64,000 bases of DNA from Aquimarina aquimarini (GCF_900299535.1 NZ_OMKE01000009.1:186001-250000), one strand, 5' to 3'; positions 9,141-19,120 are shown, counted from the first letter of the stretch. Program-made: numbers and translations. Notes: a model not told the origin generated them from the sequence alone.

Positions 9141-11273
9141 TACTGGAATTGGATCTACATTATCAGTCACTTCAACCAATTCTGTATAATCAGGAACAAG
9201 AAGGGCTTCACAAATTAATTCTTGCTCACTTATACAACTTATCCTTGGTGGTTCAGTATCTGGATCAGGATTGGTTACTTCATAAGGCACAATAGCAAAT
9301 TGAGGAGAACTTGTATAATCTTGTTTTGGTAATCTGCTTAAATAACGTGCCCATGCATCAAAGGCTCCATCAGTTTCTGCATCTACAGAAGCAGCTAATG
9401 CAGGTTGCATATTAGCTCCATATCCTGTAGGGCTTTCTGGATAGCCATTCATCTCTAACCCTTCACATTTATCTGCACTACTATAGTTTAAATCATACAA
9501 TTCACTAAAGTTTTCTGCCTCTCTGCCCGATGCATCAACATAATCAAAAGTATAACTACTAGATTTTAGCCAACAAAAAGGAGGAGTCATAATTCCGACA
9601 GGGAAAACAGTTTTCCACCTTAAAACTGACAATGCATTATTATAGCCCAATCCATTGATATACCCCATTGTCCATGTAAAAAAATTATCTTGCCATGGTG
9701 ATAACAACACCTCATCAGTAGGATTGATAACATGCAATGTATTGCTATTTACATTATCCACATATTGTCTTTTGTATTCTCTCAAATTATTATTCAGTTT
9801 TTCTTCAAAATATTTTTTTAATGTATGATTATCCGGTGTTATATACGCTGTTTGACCTAAGGTCCTCATGTTCCATGCTTGTCCTCTTACCTGACCCTTA
9901 TTATACAACCCTTTTGACATACCTCTATAGCCTACAGCCAAATTCATAAAATTGTATGTTGTCCAAAATTGTAATTCTTCTAAATAAAAATAATCACCAG
10001 TTATCAAGTATGGCAAATAAGCTATAGAAGGCTGATGATCACTATCTGGTGTATGCCTACTTAACCCATTAGTAATAGCATAAAAACCTACACCTTGATT
10101 TGCAGGTACTTCATACTTTCCTGTAGATGGATTGCGTGTATCCGAAATCCTACGTATTCCTATATAAGGATAATCATCTATAGAAACAGGTAAATCAGTA
10201 TTTTTATCTCGAAAATGTATTTGATATGCCCCTCCTGAGTTTCCGTTTGCCAATGTATTAAAATAAGCCCTTGAATCCATTGTCAACATATATCTAGCCC
10301 CATAATCAGGAAGAGGTCCGATATCAGCATGCTGTCCAGTTCTAGGCATATAACTAGTTAAATTACCATTATCCATGGGTTCAAAAGAATCTTCCATACC
10401 AGCTAAAGCTGTTTCTGAAATTATAATACTTTGATCATAATTGGGTATTGCACGTGTTTCTAAAAAATAAGAAATATTATAATCAACATGAACGTTATTT
10501 TTATCTCCCCACCAAAAAACTTTTCTCCACCTAGCATGATGCGTATGACTTAACCCTTTTTTACTATAAAGAATGTTTGAGTTTGATTTAATCTCTACCT
10601 CATACAAAAAGCCTTTTGGATCCGCCACATACGTCCAATTATTTTCTATAACAACATCTGTTCGAACCTTATCAAGTTCATAAGCACGAATATAAAATCG
10701 TGCTGTTAGATGAGGATGTATACCTCCATTACCATTCTCTATAGGTGCAGAAACATGCCATTCGGTAACTAACTTACCTTCTAACCATTTTTTTTCTTCT
10801 TGAATTGCAAATGATTTTTGCAAAAGTTCTTTCGCAGAACTAGTATATAACTGTCCCTCCAATGTTATATGTATTGAAGTATCGTATCCAGTTTCTAAAA
10901 GTTTCTGTAGTGTTATTCCAGTATTTGCATCAACTTGTCCTTGATTGGATAAAATGATTACTACGCTTTCTTTAGCAGCTAAAAATGGTATTTCACAAGT
11001 TATAACTGCATGACGCAAGGAACCGTCCTTATGAGTTGCCTTTACATCTACTTGTAAATCTATCACTTCTCCTGCACTTAATTTCGCCTGCAAATAGCTT
11101 CCTTGCGGAACGTCTCCTTCTTTAAAAACATGTCCAAAGGTCGCTAATACATTATTCCGTGATACATTACTTACATCAACTATTCTTATTGTTGTTATTT
11201 GGTCAGGAGGATTTGCTTTACTATTCCAATAAAAGGTCAAAAAAAATAAAGTAATTAAAAAACATTTTTTCAT
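8490..11273 (-). CDS. Secreted YetA/rhamnogalacturonan-lyase-like protein with type IX sorting domain
   Basis: This 927-residue exported protein has a Sec signal (MKKCFLITLFFLTFYWNSKA). Its N-terminal domain has the pattern LATFGHVFKEGDVPQG and DLQVDVKATHKDGSLRHAV, which resembles the N-terminal beta-domain of the YetA / PcRGLX exo-rhamnogalacturonan lyase group. The next roughly 500 residues are rich in Trp, Tyr and Asn and look like a carbohydrate-active or binding region. A hyalin-type domain follows (about 675-770), then a PKD-like segment (about 770-830). The gliding-motility-associated C-terminal domain (about 833-927; GFSPDGDGINEYWEIYGIE) is the type IX signal for surface attachment. 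The last 250 residues nearly match those of the 12369 gene. The enzymatic assignment is tentative. Confidence 0.7.
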   Translation of the reverse strand: MKKCFLITLFFLTFYWNSKANPPDQITTIRIVDVSNVSRNNVLATFGHVFKEGDVPQGSYLQAKLSAGEVIDLQVDVKATHKDGSLRHAVITCEIPFLAAKESVVIILSNQGQVDANTGITLQKLLETGYDTSIHITLEGQLYTSSAKELLQKSFAIQEEKKWLEGKLVTEWHVSAPIENGNGGIHPHLTARFYIRAYELDKVRTDVVIENNWTYVADPKGFLYEVEIKSNSNILYSKKGLSHTHHARWRKVFWWGDKNNVHVDYNISYFLETRAIPNYDQSIIISETALAGMEDSFEPMDNGNLTSYMPRTGQHADIGPLPDYGARYMLTMDSRAYFNTLANGNSGGAYQIHFRDKNTDLPVSIDDYPYIGIRRISDTRNPSTGKYEVPANQGVGFYAITNGLSRHTPDSDHQPSIAYLPYLITGDYFYLEELQFWTTYNFMNLAVGYRGMSKGLYNKGQVRGQAWNMRTLGQTAYITPDNHTLKKYFEEKLNNNLREYKRQYVDNVNSNTLHVINPTDEVLLSPWQDNFFTWTMGYINGLGYNNALSVLRWKTVFPVGIMTPPFCWLKSSSYTFDYVDASGREAENFSELYDLNYSSADKCEGLEMNGYPESPTGYGANMQPALAASVDAETDGAFDAWARYLSRLPKQDYTSSPQFAIVPYEVTNPDPDTEPPRISCISEQELICEALLVPDYTELVEVTDNVDPIPVITQEPMAGSPIVDGMQITITATDANDNSSNCIFRVYQQEETVEAGEDQDIREGETIQLHAEGTSAGVYSWSPSIGLSASDIANPMANPNQTITYTVVFTNNQGCVAEDSITVYVTPRPEDKTRYGFSPDGDGINEYWEIYGIENYPNNRVLIYNRWGDLVYEIEGYNNTSKVFRGIANRKRSLGGDKLPEGTYFFNIKINGPHNLKKETGFLVLKR

Positions 11274-11447
11274 AAAGGTTAAATTTAGTCATACCACACA
11301 CAAGAACTAGTATTACTAAAAACCTATTCCTTATATGTTTTATGCGTGTTACATTCATTTACCCTTATGATGATTTATAAAACATACTTTATAATCTATG
11401 TTACAAAGCTAATATCTATCTTTTGATCAAGACATATTCATTATTTC

Positions 11448-12365
11448 CTATTTTCCAAATCCGTCTCCCATACGATAACTCAAAACAATACCATGTGTAT
11501 TATTAATAGGAGTATCTCGTAGCGTACGATTATAATTATAAAGTAGTCGCAAATGGTTTGACACATAAAACCCTGCTAGAAAATTCATTGATGTACTCGT
11601 TCTGTATCCAGCCCCTACTTCTATTTTGTTTTTGTAATTTATCGTTGTATTAAAATCAGCTTGAACGGGAGCTCCTGATACATGTTTGATCAAGATGCTT
11701 GGAGTGATCAAAACCTCTTCAAAACGAGTCGCAAAAAAACGATATCCCGCATATGCATAAAAAGGGCTTTTGATATTAATATTATTCTCTGAAGATAATG
11801 AACCTCCCAATAAATTAGGAGCAGAAATACCTACATAGAGATGCTCTCTATTATATAAAACGCCAGCTCCCAAAGTAGGAACAACTGTATTAATATTATT
11901 TGCAAAATTAGGATCATTCTGAATACCTAATTCTAGTAAATTCTCATCATAAAGCATCACTCCTCCCGTAATCCCAAAAGAAAGAACATTAGGGTTGTAA
12001 GACCACCATCTTGCTTTATTATAATTATGATCAAAAACCAACTTATATGAATATGATGCAAACAGACTTGTAGCCGTAGTAACTCCCACTTGATCACTAA
12101 CAACCCCTGCTCCTAATCCCATATTACTAGAGTTTAACGATGAATTAAATGTCAATCCTATATTTCTAGGGCTACCTTCAATATGGTTTAAATATCCTCT
12201 ATTGGTTATAGTAATATCAGCATCTGGATAAAACCCTGCATGAGCTGGATTTATCACGACTGTATTGTAATTATAATTTGCAAAGACAGGTGTTTGCTGC
12301 CCAAAGATTGGACATAAGAACCCCGTTAATAGCGTTACTGCTATTATTACATACACTTTTTTCAT
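11448..12365 (-). CDS. PorP/SprF-family type IX outer-membrane protein
   Basis: This 305-residue outer-membrane protein has a signal peptide ending at PIFGQQ. It carries the PorP/SprF signature QQTPVFANYNYNTVVINPAHAGF, followed by alternating beta-strand segments and a C-terminal barrel strand (HGIVLSYRMGDGFGK). PorP/SprF proteins work with the type IX secretion system and are typically encoded just downstream of the large adhesin they help to export or anchor, as SprF is for SprB. Here the gene begins 3 bp after the stop codon of the 1724-residue adhesin, and the two are certainly co-transcribed. It may also serve the 8490 protein, which carries the same sorting module. Confidence 0.9.
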   Translation of the reverse strand: MKKVYVIIAVTLLTGFLCPIFGQQTPVFANYNYNTVVINPAHAGFYPDADITITNRGYLNHIEGSPRNIGLTFNSSLNSSNMGLGAGVVSDQVGVTTATSLFASYSYKLVFDHNYNKARWWSYNPNVLSFGITGGVMLYDENLLELGIQNDPNFANNINTVVPTLGAGVLYNREHLYVGISAPNLLGGSLSSENNINIKSPFYAYAGYRFFATRFEEVLITPSILIKHVSGAPVQADFNTTINYKNKIEVGAGYRTSTSMNFLAGFYVSNHLRLLYNYNRTLRDTPINNTHGIVLSYRMGDGFGK

Positions 12366-12368
12366 CAG

Positions 12369-13020
12369 TTATCGTTTTAAAACCAGAAACCCTGTTTCTT
12401 TTCTCAAGTTATGTGAACCATTTATTTTTATATCGAAGAAATAGGTTCCTTCTGGCAATTCATCTCCTCCTAAACTTCTTTTCCTATTTGCTATTCCTTT
12501 AAAGGTTTTTGCATTATTATCATATCCTTCTGTTTCATATACCAAATCTCCCCATCGATTATAAATTGATACTTTATTATCTGGATATTCCTCAATACCA
12601 TAAATTTCCCAGTATTCATTAATCCCATCACCATCTGGAGAAAACCCATACCTGGTCTGATCTTCTGGTCGAGACGCTACAGAAACCGTAATAGAATCTT
12701 CTGTAACACACCCCTGATTATTGGTAAACACTACAGTATAAATTACTGTCTGATTTGGGTTTGCTATTGGATTTGCGATATCAGAAGCACTTAGCCCTAT
12801 AGACGGACTCCAACTATATGTACCTGCAGAAGTTCCTTCTGCCCGTAATTGTACTGTTTCTCCCTCTCTAATATCCTGATCTTCTCCTGCTTCTACGGTT
12901 TCTTCTTGTTGATATACTCTAAACACACAATCTGAACTATTATCACTTGCATCGGTTGCCGTAATGGTTATCTGCATTCCATCTACAATAGGACTTCCTG
13001 CGCGAGGAGTTTGTATAATT
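12369..13020 (-). repeat. Duplicated type IX C-terminal module, copy 2
   Basis: This is the partner of the repeat at 8490-9140, in the same orientation. Base differences are scattered substitutions without visible indels in the sorting domain. Confidence 0.85.
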
Positions 13021-16000
13021 ATTGGATTAGGATCTATAGTATCTACCACAGTAAGTAACCCACGGTAATCAGGAACAGAAAATGCATCACAAGAAAGTTC
13101 CTGATCTGTAAGACATCCTGATATTGCAGGTCCATCGATATCTACAATCGTTGTTGTGATTATAAAACTACATTGATTACTATTTCCAGACGTATCTGTT
13201 ACAGTCATCTCTACTGTCATTCCATCTACAAACGGTGATCCTTCTACAGGCGATTGAGTTACTACTGGTGAATTATCACAATTATCCAAAACAGTCACTA
13301 AACTAGTGTAATCAGGCAATACAGCTCCACTATCCAGAGATTGATTGCTCAAACAATCTATTGTTGGTCGTTCTGTATCTGAAATGGTAATAGTTTGCAC
13401 CACATCAATACTATTTCCTGCACCATCGGTTACACTATAGGTGCGCAATACTGTATTGCTAGTTGTCACATCATCAACAAATGCAACCACGGGTGAACCA
13501 CAATTATCACCTGCATCAGTAACTACTGCAATATCAGGAGTAGGTACATCTGTAGTACAACTTACTGTAATTGCAGATGGGATACTTGCCGTAGGGTTTA
13601 CAGCATCATTAATCGTAATTGTCTGAGTGACATTTATACTATTCCCTGCACCATCTGTTACACTATATCTACGTAAAACTATAGTTCCTGTCGTGGTATC
13701 ATCAACAAATGCAACCACAGGAGAACCACAATTATCAGCCGCATCAGTAACTACTGCAATATCAGGAGCAGGTATATCTGTAGCACAACTTACTGTAATT
13801 GCAGATGGATTACTTGCTGTTGGATTTAAAGTATCATTAATCGTAATGGTTTGAATAACATTTATACTGTTCCCAGCATCATCAGTCACACTGTAGGTTC
13901 TTGTGATAACCTCCGGATTACTCCCTCCATCACTCACATCACTTACAAAAGCAACAGTTGGGATAGCACCACTATTATCTGCCTCATCTGTAACTACCAA
14001 TGGATCTGGTGTTGGAACATCTGCTATGCATTGCACATTAATTGATACTGGATTACTAGCTGTTGGGTCTTCTGTATCGACACCAGGTATCGTTACCTCA
14101 AAATTACATAGAGTTTCTTTTCCACTATTATCTCTAACAGTAATTGTAATTGTTGTATTTGCTGTAAACAAAGTTCCTACATCTGGGCTTTGAGTAATCT
14201 CAAGATTCGTATCACAATCATCTGTAGCAACTACAGAACCTCTATAATCTGGTAAATTAGAACCTGAGACTAATGTTTGATTACTTGGGCATGTAGTAAT
14301 CTGTGGAGCCTCAATATCTGGGATGTTTTTCCCTAAAATAACATGAGCAAACCCAGGATCACTATTCACTAAATAGTTATACGCATATCGACGGTATCTC
14401 CCTATAATAAGATCATCGATTCCATCATTATTAACATCTCCAGCATAAGCTCCAGCCCCCTTTATTGAATAACTTGAAAATTCATTTATCCCAAATCCAT
14501 ACGTATGAGCTCCAAAACTTGCAGGAACAGTAGCTTCCCAAGTAGCTTTACCATAAAGAACTCCTCCTGTAGAAGAGCTACCTTTAATGATTAAATCCTG
14601 ATATCCATCATTATTAAAATCTCCTATATGATTAAGCAGATTTAAATTTGAAGAAAATGAAAAACCGTTAGTTCCATCAAGAGTTGCTAAATCTAGCTCA
14701 GCAGAAAAAGTATTTTTCCCAAACAAAACAAATTGATTTCTAAAAGATATATCTTTAAAACCATCATTATTTATATCATCTGTTGCACCTACTTCTGCAT
14801 AGGTTATATCAACAACAGAATGTGTCACTGCAAAACCATTAGCACCATTTAAATCTTCCACATTTAGTGTTGCAGGGTAATTTGATGATCTTCCAAATAC
14901 AACATGTTTTCTATTGGTGTTACCTCCAATTACTATATCATTGATCCCATCTCCATTTGCATCTCCAACATTAGCTACAGAACGGCCTACTACATGCAAA
15001 GACGTTCCACTATTTGTAATAACGCACCCATTAACTCCATTAATTTCATCTGTTTTAATACTAGCAGGAAAACCCGATCCTGATCCATATACAATAAAAC
15101 ATTTTCCTTTTATATTACGTGAATCATTAGAGCTATTTGCGATAATTACATCATCAATTCCATCCCCGTTTACATCTCCTAAATTATCTAGATCAATTCC
15201 TAAAAATTCTTGATTTATCCCTTTTATCACAAAACCATTTGTACCATCAATAGTTGATAAATCTACTATTGGTGTAAACCCTGATGACGAGCCAAAAATA
15301 ACATATACAGCTCCTGCTCTATACCCACCACTATCACTTCTACGAAAGGGCTCACTCAATATAATATCGTCTATACCATCATTATTAACATCTCCTGCAG
15401 TATCTGCTTTATAAAAATGATTATCACTACCTGTTTTAACATAAGGGATTAATTCATTACTTATTTTAAAACCATCTGAACCATTCAAATCCTTTAAAAA
15501 TATGTTTGAAGGAAACCCAGAAGTTGTTCCAAATACTATATAAACACCTCCAATAACATTAATATGATATCCTCTATATGGGCCAGTAAAATTAACAACA
15601 TCTCCTTTTGCTACTACTATAAAATCATCAATCCCATCGTTATTAACATCTCCCGCAGTATTCACATCATAACCAGTCTCACTATGGGGTCCTTCTCCAT
15701 ATAACGTAAAACCATTTGTACCATTAAGGTTACTGATAGAAAAATTTGTGGTGCTACAATCTATTTCTTCTGAACTGGTTTTTAGATTTACTGTAAATGA
15801 GCAAAAGCCTGTATTACCAGATCTGTCTGTTACTGTTATGGTGACACTTGTATTTGAGGTAAATAAAGTTCCTTCTGGAGGAGTTTGCGTATATACCATA
15901 TCTGTGTTATAGCTACAATTATCTGTTGCTGATGCTAAAAACTGTATATAATTAGGTAAAGGCGTATTTGTATATAATTCTTGAACACCACTTGGGCAGT

Positions 16001-17543
16001 TTATTATTGGATCTTCTGTATCAATAACATCTAGTGTATTGCCAAAAAAAACATGAAATGCACCTTTTGTTCTATATGTATCGCTATTATTTAGTTTTTC
16101 TCCTACAATAAAATCATTAACCCCATCATTATTAAAATCTCCTGCATTACTTACAGAGTGGCCAAACCCCTTATAACTATACCTTTGATCGTCAAAAATC
16201 TGATATCCGTTGGTTCCCTTAAGCTCTAAACTTTGTAATTTATTAGGAAGTGCAGTTCCCCCGTATAATATATAAGCTCCTCCGCTTCTTGCATACCCAT
16301 CCCAATGAGGAACAGACACTATTAAATCTGTAATCCCATCACTATTAACATCTGATAATCCATCTAAATCAGAAATTCTATATGGATACAAATACCACCC
16401 TGCTTCAAAAACAAATTTGTCTCCATCAGGCAAATCCGATAATCTAAACGAAGTAGAGAAAGTAGTATTTTTACCGTATAGCACATATGCTTTTCTAGAA
16501 CTTGCAATAGCAAGATCATCAATCCCATCATTATTAAAATCTTTTGCTGGAGCTACAGAATTACCTAAGGACTCATATTCTATATCTTCTGTTATATAAA
16601 AGCCATTAGTTCCATTTAAAGTAGACAACTCAAAAGTTGCTGCAAAATTGGTGTTTCTCCCAAAAATAATGGCTACTCTTCCTGCTGCCCTAGTTGCACC
16701 TTCATTATACCTTGGAAACCCCAAAACCAAATCTTCTACTCCATCATTATTTATATCTCCTGCATTACTTACCTGTATACCATCCCATCTAAAACTTCCA
16801 GAAAATCCCTGTATAACAAATCCATTTGTACCATCTAAATCTGCACTATTTATGTTCCCAATAGTCGGACTTCCATACACAACATAAGCTTTACCAGAAG
16901 TAGATAAAGCACCTCCAATTATAATATCATCAATTCCATCCCTATTTACATCTCCTGCATTACTTACATTTTGATGTGAATTAGTATCTTCTACAAGAAT
17001 ACCATTTACACCATCAATATCTGATCTTGTGTAAAGTGGCAAAAAACCAGTAGTGCTACCAAATATAATGATCACATCATTAGAGTAGGTACCTATTAAA
17101 ACATCTTCCAGTCCATCATTGTTAATATCTCCCGCCCTACTTACACTATATCCTAATCGTTCACCAGTAACAATACCCCTTACCACAAAACCATTCGTAC
17201 CATCTAGCGTATTAATGTCGACAGAAGCAGAAGTAATACCAGTACCCCCAAAAACAACATAAGCCTCACCTATATTCTCTACAGTACCATCATCAACTCC
17301 AGGGGCTCCTACAATAATATCTGAGATCCCATCTCCATTTACATCCCCTAACTCACTAACAGATTCTCCCATATCATCTGTTTCATTTTTCCCTTCCTTA
17401 CTAAAACGATGCGTGTCATTTGTGTCTGATATTTGCACATCTGGACACCCCTGCCCAAATGACACAAAAGAACTACAAAACAATAGAAAACATATCGTCT
17501 GTATTTTTGAATTAATCCCGAAATTACATCTCACCCAAGTCAT
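12369..17543 (-). CDS. Giant FG-GAP/hyalin adhesin with type IX sorting domain
   Basis: This is a surface adhesin of about 1724 residues. After a signal peptide (ends near SFVSFGQ) come seven FG-GAP/integrin-alpha repeats with calcium loops of the form GDxNxDGxxDxIxG. A hyalin domain follows, then seven more FG-GAP repeats, consistent with two seven-bladed propellers. Next come another hyalin domain, three 76-residue Ig-like repeats (SVTDGAGNSINVTQTITIND), two further hyalin-type domains, a PKD-like stretch and the gliding-motility-associated C-terminal domain (last 95 residues). I chose the ATG at 17543; the upstream in-frame TTG at 17564 overlaps the -7 element. The product is probably exported by type IX secretion with the SprF-like partner downstream. 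Confidence 0.88.
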   Translation of the reverse strand: MTWVRCNFGINSKIQTICFLLFCSSFVSFGQGCPDVQISDTNDTHRFSKEGKNETDDMGESVSELGDVNGDGISDIIVGAPGVDDGTVENIGEAYVVFGGTGITSASVDINTLDGTNGFVVRGIVTGERLGYSVSRAGDINNDGLEDVLIGTYSNDVIIIFGSTTGFLPLYTRSDIDGVNGILVEDTNSHQNVSNAGDVNRDGIDDIIIGGALSTSGKAYVVYGSPTIGNINSADLDGTNGFVIQGFSGSFRWDGIQVSNAGDINNDGVEDLVLGFPRYNEGATRAAGRVAIIFGRNTNFAATFELSTLNGTNGFYITEDIEYESLGNSVAPAKDFNNDGIDDLAIASSRKAYVLYGKNTTFSTSFRLSDLPDGDKFVFEAGWYLYPYRISDLDGLSDVNSDGITDLIVSVPHWDGYARSGGAYILYGGTALPNKLQSLELKGTNGYQIFDDQRYSYKGFGHSVSNAGDFNNDGVNDFIVGEKLNNSDTYRTKGAFHVFFGNTLDVIDTEDPIINCPSGVQELYTNTPLPNYIQFLASATDNCSYNTDMVYTQTPPEGTLFTSNTSVTITVTDRSGNTGFCSFTVNLKTSSEEIDCSTTNFSISNLNGTNGFTLYGEGPHSETGYDVNTAGDVNNDGIDDFIVVAKGDVVNFTGPYRGYHINVIGGVYIVFGTTSGFPSNIFLKDLNGSDGFKISNELIPYVKTGSDNHFYKADTAGDVNNDGIDDIILSEPFRRSDSGGYRAGAVYVIFGSSSGFTPIVDLSTIDGTNGFVIKGINQEFLGIDLDNLGDVNGDGIDDVIIANSSNDSRNIKGKCFIVYGSGSGFPASIKTDEINGVNGCVITNSGTSLHVVGRSVANVGDANGDGINDIVIGGNTNRKHVVFGRSSNYPATLNVEDLNGANGFAVTHSVVDITYAEVGATDDINNDGFKDISFRNQFVLFGKNTFSAELDLATLDGTNGFSFSSNLNLLNHIGDFNNDGYQDLIIKGSSSTGGVLYGKATWEATVPASFGAHTYGFGINEFSSYSIKGAGAYAGDVNNDGIDDLIIGRYRRYAYNYLVNSDPGFAHVILGKNIPDIEAPQITTCPSNQTLVSGSNLPDYRGSVVATDDCDTNLEITQSPDVGTLFTANTTITITVRDNSGKETLCNFEVTIPGVDTEDPTASNPVSINVQCIADVPTPDPLVVTDEADNSGAIPTVAFVSDVSDGGSNPEVITRTYSVTDDAGNSINVIQTITINDTLNPTASNPSAITVSCATDIPAPDIAVVTDAADNCGSPVVAFVDDTTTGTIVLRRYSVTDGAGNSINVTQTITINDAVNPTASIPSAITVSCTTDVPTPDIAVVTDAGDNCGSPVVAFVDDVTTSNTVLRTYSVTDGAGNSIDVVQTITISDTERPTIDCLSNQSLDSGAVLPDYTSLVTVLDNCDNSPVVTQSPVEGSPFVDGMTVEMTVTDTSGNSNQCSFIITTTIVDIDGPAISGCLTDQELSCDAFSVPDYRGLLTVVDTIDPNPIIIQTPRAGSPIVDGMQITITATDASDNSSDCVFRVYQQEETVEAGEDQDIREGETVQLRAEGTSAGTYSWSPSIGLSASDIANPIANPNQTVIYTVVFTNNQGCVTEDSITVSVASRPEDQTRYGFSPDGDGINEYWEIYGIEEYPDNKVSIYNRWGDLVYETEGYDNNAKTFKGIANRKRSLGGDELPEGTYFFDIKINGSHNLRKETGFLVLKR
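13387..14075 (-). repeat. Three tandem 228-bp Ig-like repeats inside the adhesin
   Basis: Units begin at 13387, 13615 and 13843, a period of 228 bp or 76 codons. The first two are almost identical at DNA level and the third is more diverged. They are candidates for recombination-driven length variation. Confidence 0.85.
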
Positions 17544-17561
17544 GTTAATTATATTTTGGGG

Positions 17562-17610
17562 CAAAACTATACCGCTTTCTTTTAATAAAAATCACTGAAA
17601 ACAGTGATTT
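17562..17610 (-). promoter_or_regulatory. Operator and -7 element of the adhesin/SprF operon
   Basis: On the minus strand the palindrome AAATCACTG-TTTT-CAGTGATTT (17610-17589) precedes the -7 element TAGTTTTG (17569-17562). The gap from CAG to -7 is 25 bp, identical to the gap upstream of the kinase gene. The hairpin is also followed by a short T-run, so a terminator role cannot be excluded, but no minus-strand gene precedes it. Confidence 0.5.
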
Positions 17611-17867
17611 AAATAAATCATACAAATAATATTTTAATCAATAAATAAGAACTATGAATAACATCATTAATCTTCTTCTTTTTTCACTTTACAACCTCTT
17701 TATTTCAATTAAGAATTGGTATTATATTCCTTTATTATAAAATCACATTATAAACTTGTTATAAATTACCTCCTCTACAGATAGAAATACAATATTTCAG
17801 AAAAACAACCTAAACAAATAACAACCAACACCTTAACAAGAAACCCTATACATAATCCATCAAACAA

Positions 17868-17938
17868 CCCCCTGTTTTCAGGGTAGTACATTTCACTATA
17901 AAAGGTGTTTTCCTCGGGTGACTTCTCCTGCATCTTTG
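17868..17938 (+). promoter_or_regulatory. Operator and promoter of the SIMPL/LipL32 cassette
   Basis: CCCCCTGTTTTCAGGG (17868-17883) lies 49 bp (measured from CAG) before the near-consensus -7 CATCTTTG (17931-17938). The intervening bases, including GTGTTTT, GGTG and CC blocks, resemble those upstream of the 31316 gene (31366-31435, minus strand). The leader to the ATG at 18040 is about 100 nt. The rest of 17611-18039 shows no convincing gene. Confidence 0.5.
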
Positions 17939-18039
17939 CACTGTGATTATTAGTCATCAAAACAAGTATCAAAAAAACAGATATATGAAGACTATCACAT
18001 CACAAAAAAATAAATACTAACCCTTAAAAACCAAAAATC

Positions 18040-18459
18040 ATGACTTGGGGAATCACATTAATTTTATTAAGTATTATAGCAGTACCATCTTTATTGTTAT
18101 CAAAAAAGCCAAATGCAAAAGAACTTCTTGAAAAAATCGAACCTTACCAAGGGTGGATCGGACTAGTATTCTGTTTCTGGGGAATATGGGGAGTAATCAG
18201 TTCTATTTTAGGCCTAGGTTGGTTTGCTTCATTTCCTGTACGATGGACTGTTTATTTAGCTGGAAACGCAGTTGAAGCAATATTAGGATTTATGTTAGGT
18301 TTTGGAATGATCAACAAGCTTGTATTATCTAAAAATGAAGCTGCTAAAGAAAAAGCGATCGCTCTAAGAGAAAAAATAGCTCCAAAACAAGGAAAATTAG
18401 GAGTTTTAGGATTAATTATAGGAGCATTAATGATTGTATTATCATTCTTACCTTACTAA
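18040..18459 (+). CDS. Small membrane protein, first gene of the LipL32 cassette
   Basis: This 139-residue protein has four predicted membrane helices: about 2-20, 40-62, 68-96 and 118-138. A positively charged loop lies around 97-117 ([19 protein letters not shown]). I do not recognise the family. It starts about 100 nt after a shared-type promoter, and its stop lies 10 bp before the ATG of the SIMPL gene, so the two are co-transcribed. It shares its promoter type with another small membrane protein at 31008, although the proteins themselves are not obviously alike. The function is unknown; an envelope role is inferred from the helices and neighbours. Confidence 0.75.
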   Translation: MTWGITLILLSIIAVPSLLLSKKPNAKELLEKIEPYQGWIGLVFCFWGIWGVISSILGLGWFASFPVRWTVYLAGNAVEAILGFMLGFGMINKLVLSKNEAAKEKAIALREKIAPKQGKLGVLGLIIGALMIVLSFLPY

Positions 18460-18469
18460 AAACAAAACA

Positions 18470-19084
18470 ATGAAAAAGCTAGTTTTTATACTCTTACTTA
18501 CAGTCACTTCTGTATTTTCTCAAGAAAATAGCAAAACGCTAACTATTGTAGGAGAAGCAGGCAAACAGGTAGAAATTGAGAATTATTTCCTTACCATTTC
18601 GCTAAAACAAATTGTTGCTGATGGTTATCAACAACTAGAGCCCAAAAGCTTATCAGAAGTAGAACAATTATATGCAGATAAATTAAAAGCTATAGGAGTT
18701 GATTTCAGTAAGTTTAGTAAAAACACGCTTTATCAGCTATACTCATCTTATTCTCAGGTAAACGATGTATCCTATTACAATTATTCAACATCCTCTGAAG
18801 AAGAAATGATTAAAATTATTGGGCAAAAAATGAATGGGTTGACAATTACACAAGTAGAAGCTATAGCCAAAGAAAAAACAAATACAGAATTGGTTGCTCT
18901 TACACAAACTGCAATTGAAGACGCAAAGAAAAAAGCTCAAAAAATAGCTGAAAATCTCAATACAAAGTTGGGAGATATTATAAAAATTGAAGATTCTAGT
19001 AATAAAATGCAGTACATCAATATGTATAAACCACAAGAGGTTCAAAAACAATTTGTAACGGTTACTTTTAAACTAGAACAATAA
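18470..19084 (+). CDS. SIMPL-domain (DUF541) periplasmic protein
   Basis: This 204-residue exported protein has a signal peptide (MKKLVFILLLTVTSVFSQ) and a SIMPL/DUF541 fold. It shows the early strand TLTIVGEAGKQVEIENYFLTI and the signature helix DAKKKAQKIAENLNTKLGDI, followed by a C-terminal strand QFVTVTFKLEQ. SIMPL proteins (BP26-like) form periplasmic rings or are linked to oxidative and envelope stress; the biochemical role is unsettled. The ATG at 18470 is preferred over an in-frame ATG at 18434, because only the former places the signal peptide at the N-terminus. It is the second gene of a run of closely spaced plus-strand genes leading to LipL32-like copy 1. Confidence 0.82.
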   Translation: MKKLVFILLLTVTSVFSQENSKTLTIVGEAGKQVEIENYFLTISLKQIVADGYQQLEPKSLSEVEQLYADKLKAIGVDFSKFSKNTLYQLYSSYSQVNDVSYYNYSTSSEEEMIKIIGQKMNGLTITQVEAIAKEKTNTELVALTQTAIEDAKKKAQKIAENLNTKLGDIIKIEDSSNKMQYINMYKPQEVQKQFVTVTFKLEQ

Positions 19085-19120
19085 AACAGTTAATTAACAA
19101 TTAATATATAAATTCGAATA

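Noticed and set aside
13441..14193. Several plus-strand ORFs antisense to the adhesin repeats
   Set aside because: They repeat with the same 228-bp period as the coding repeats and are frame shadows.
17775..17972. 65-codon minus-strand ORF with a hydrophobic C-terminus
   Set aside because: It overlaps the operator and spacer of the plus-strand cassette promoter, and no promoter or homologue pattern supports it.
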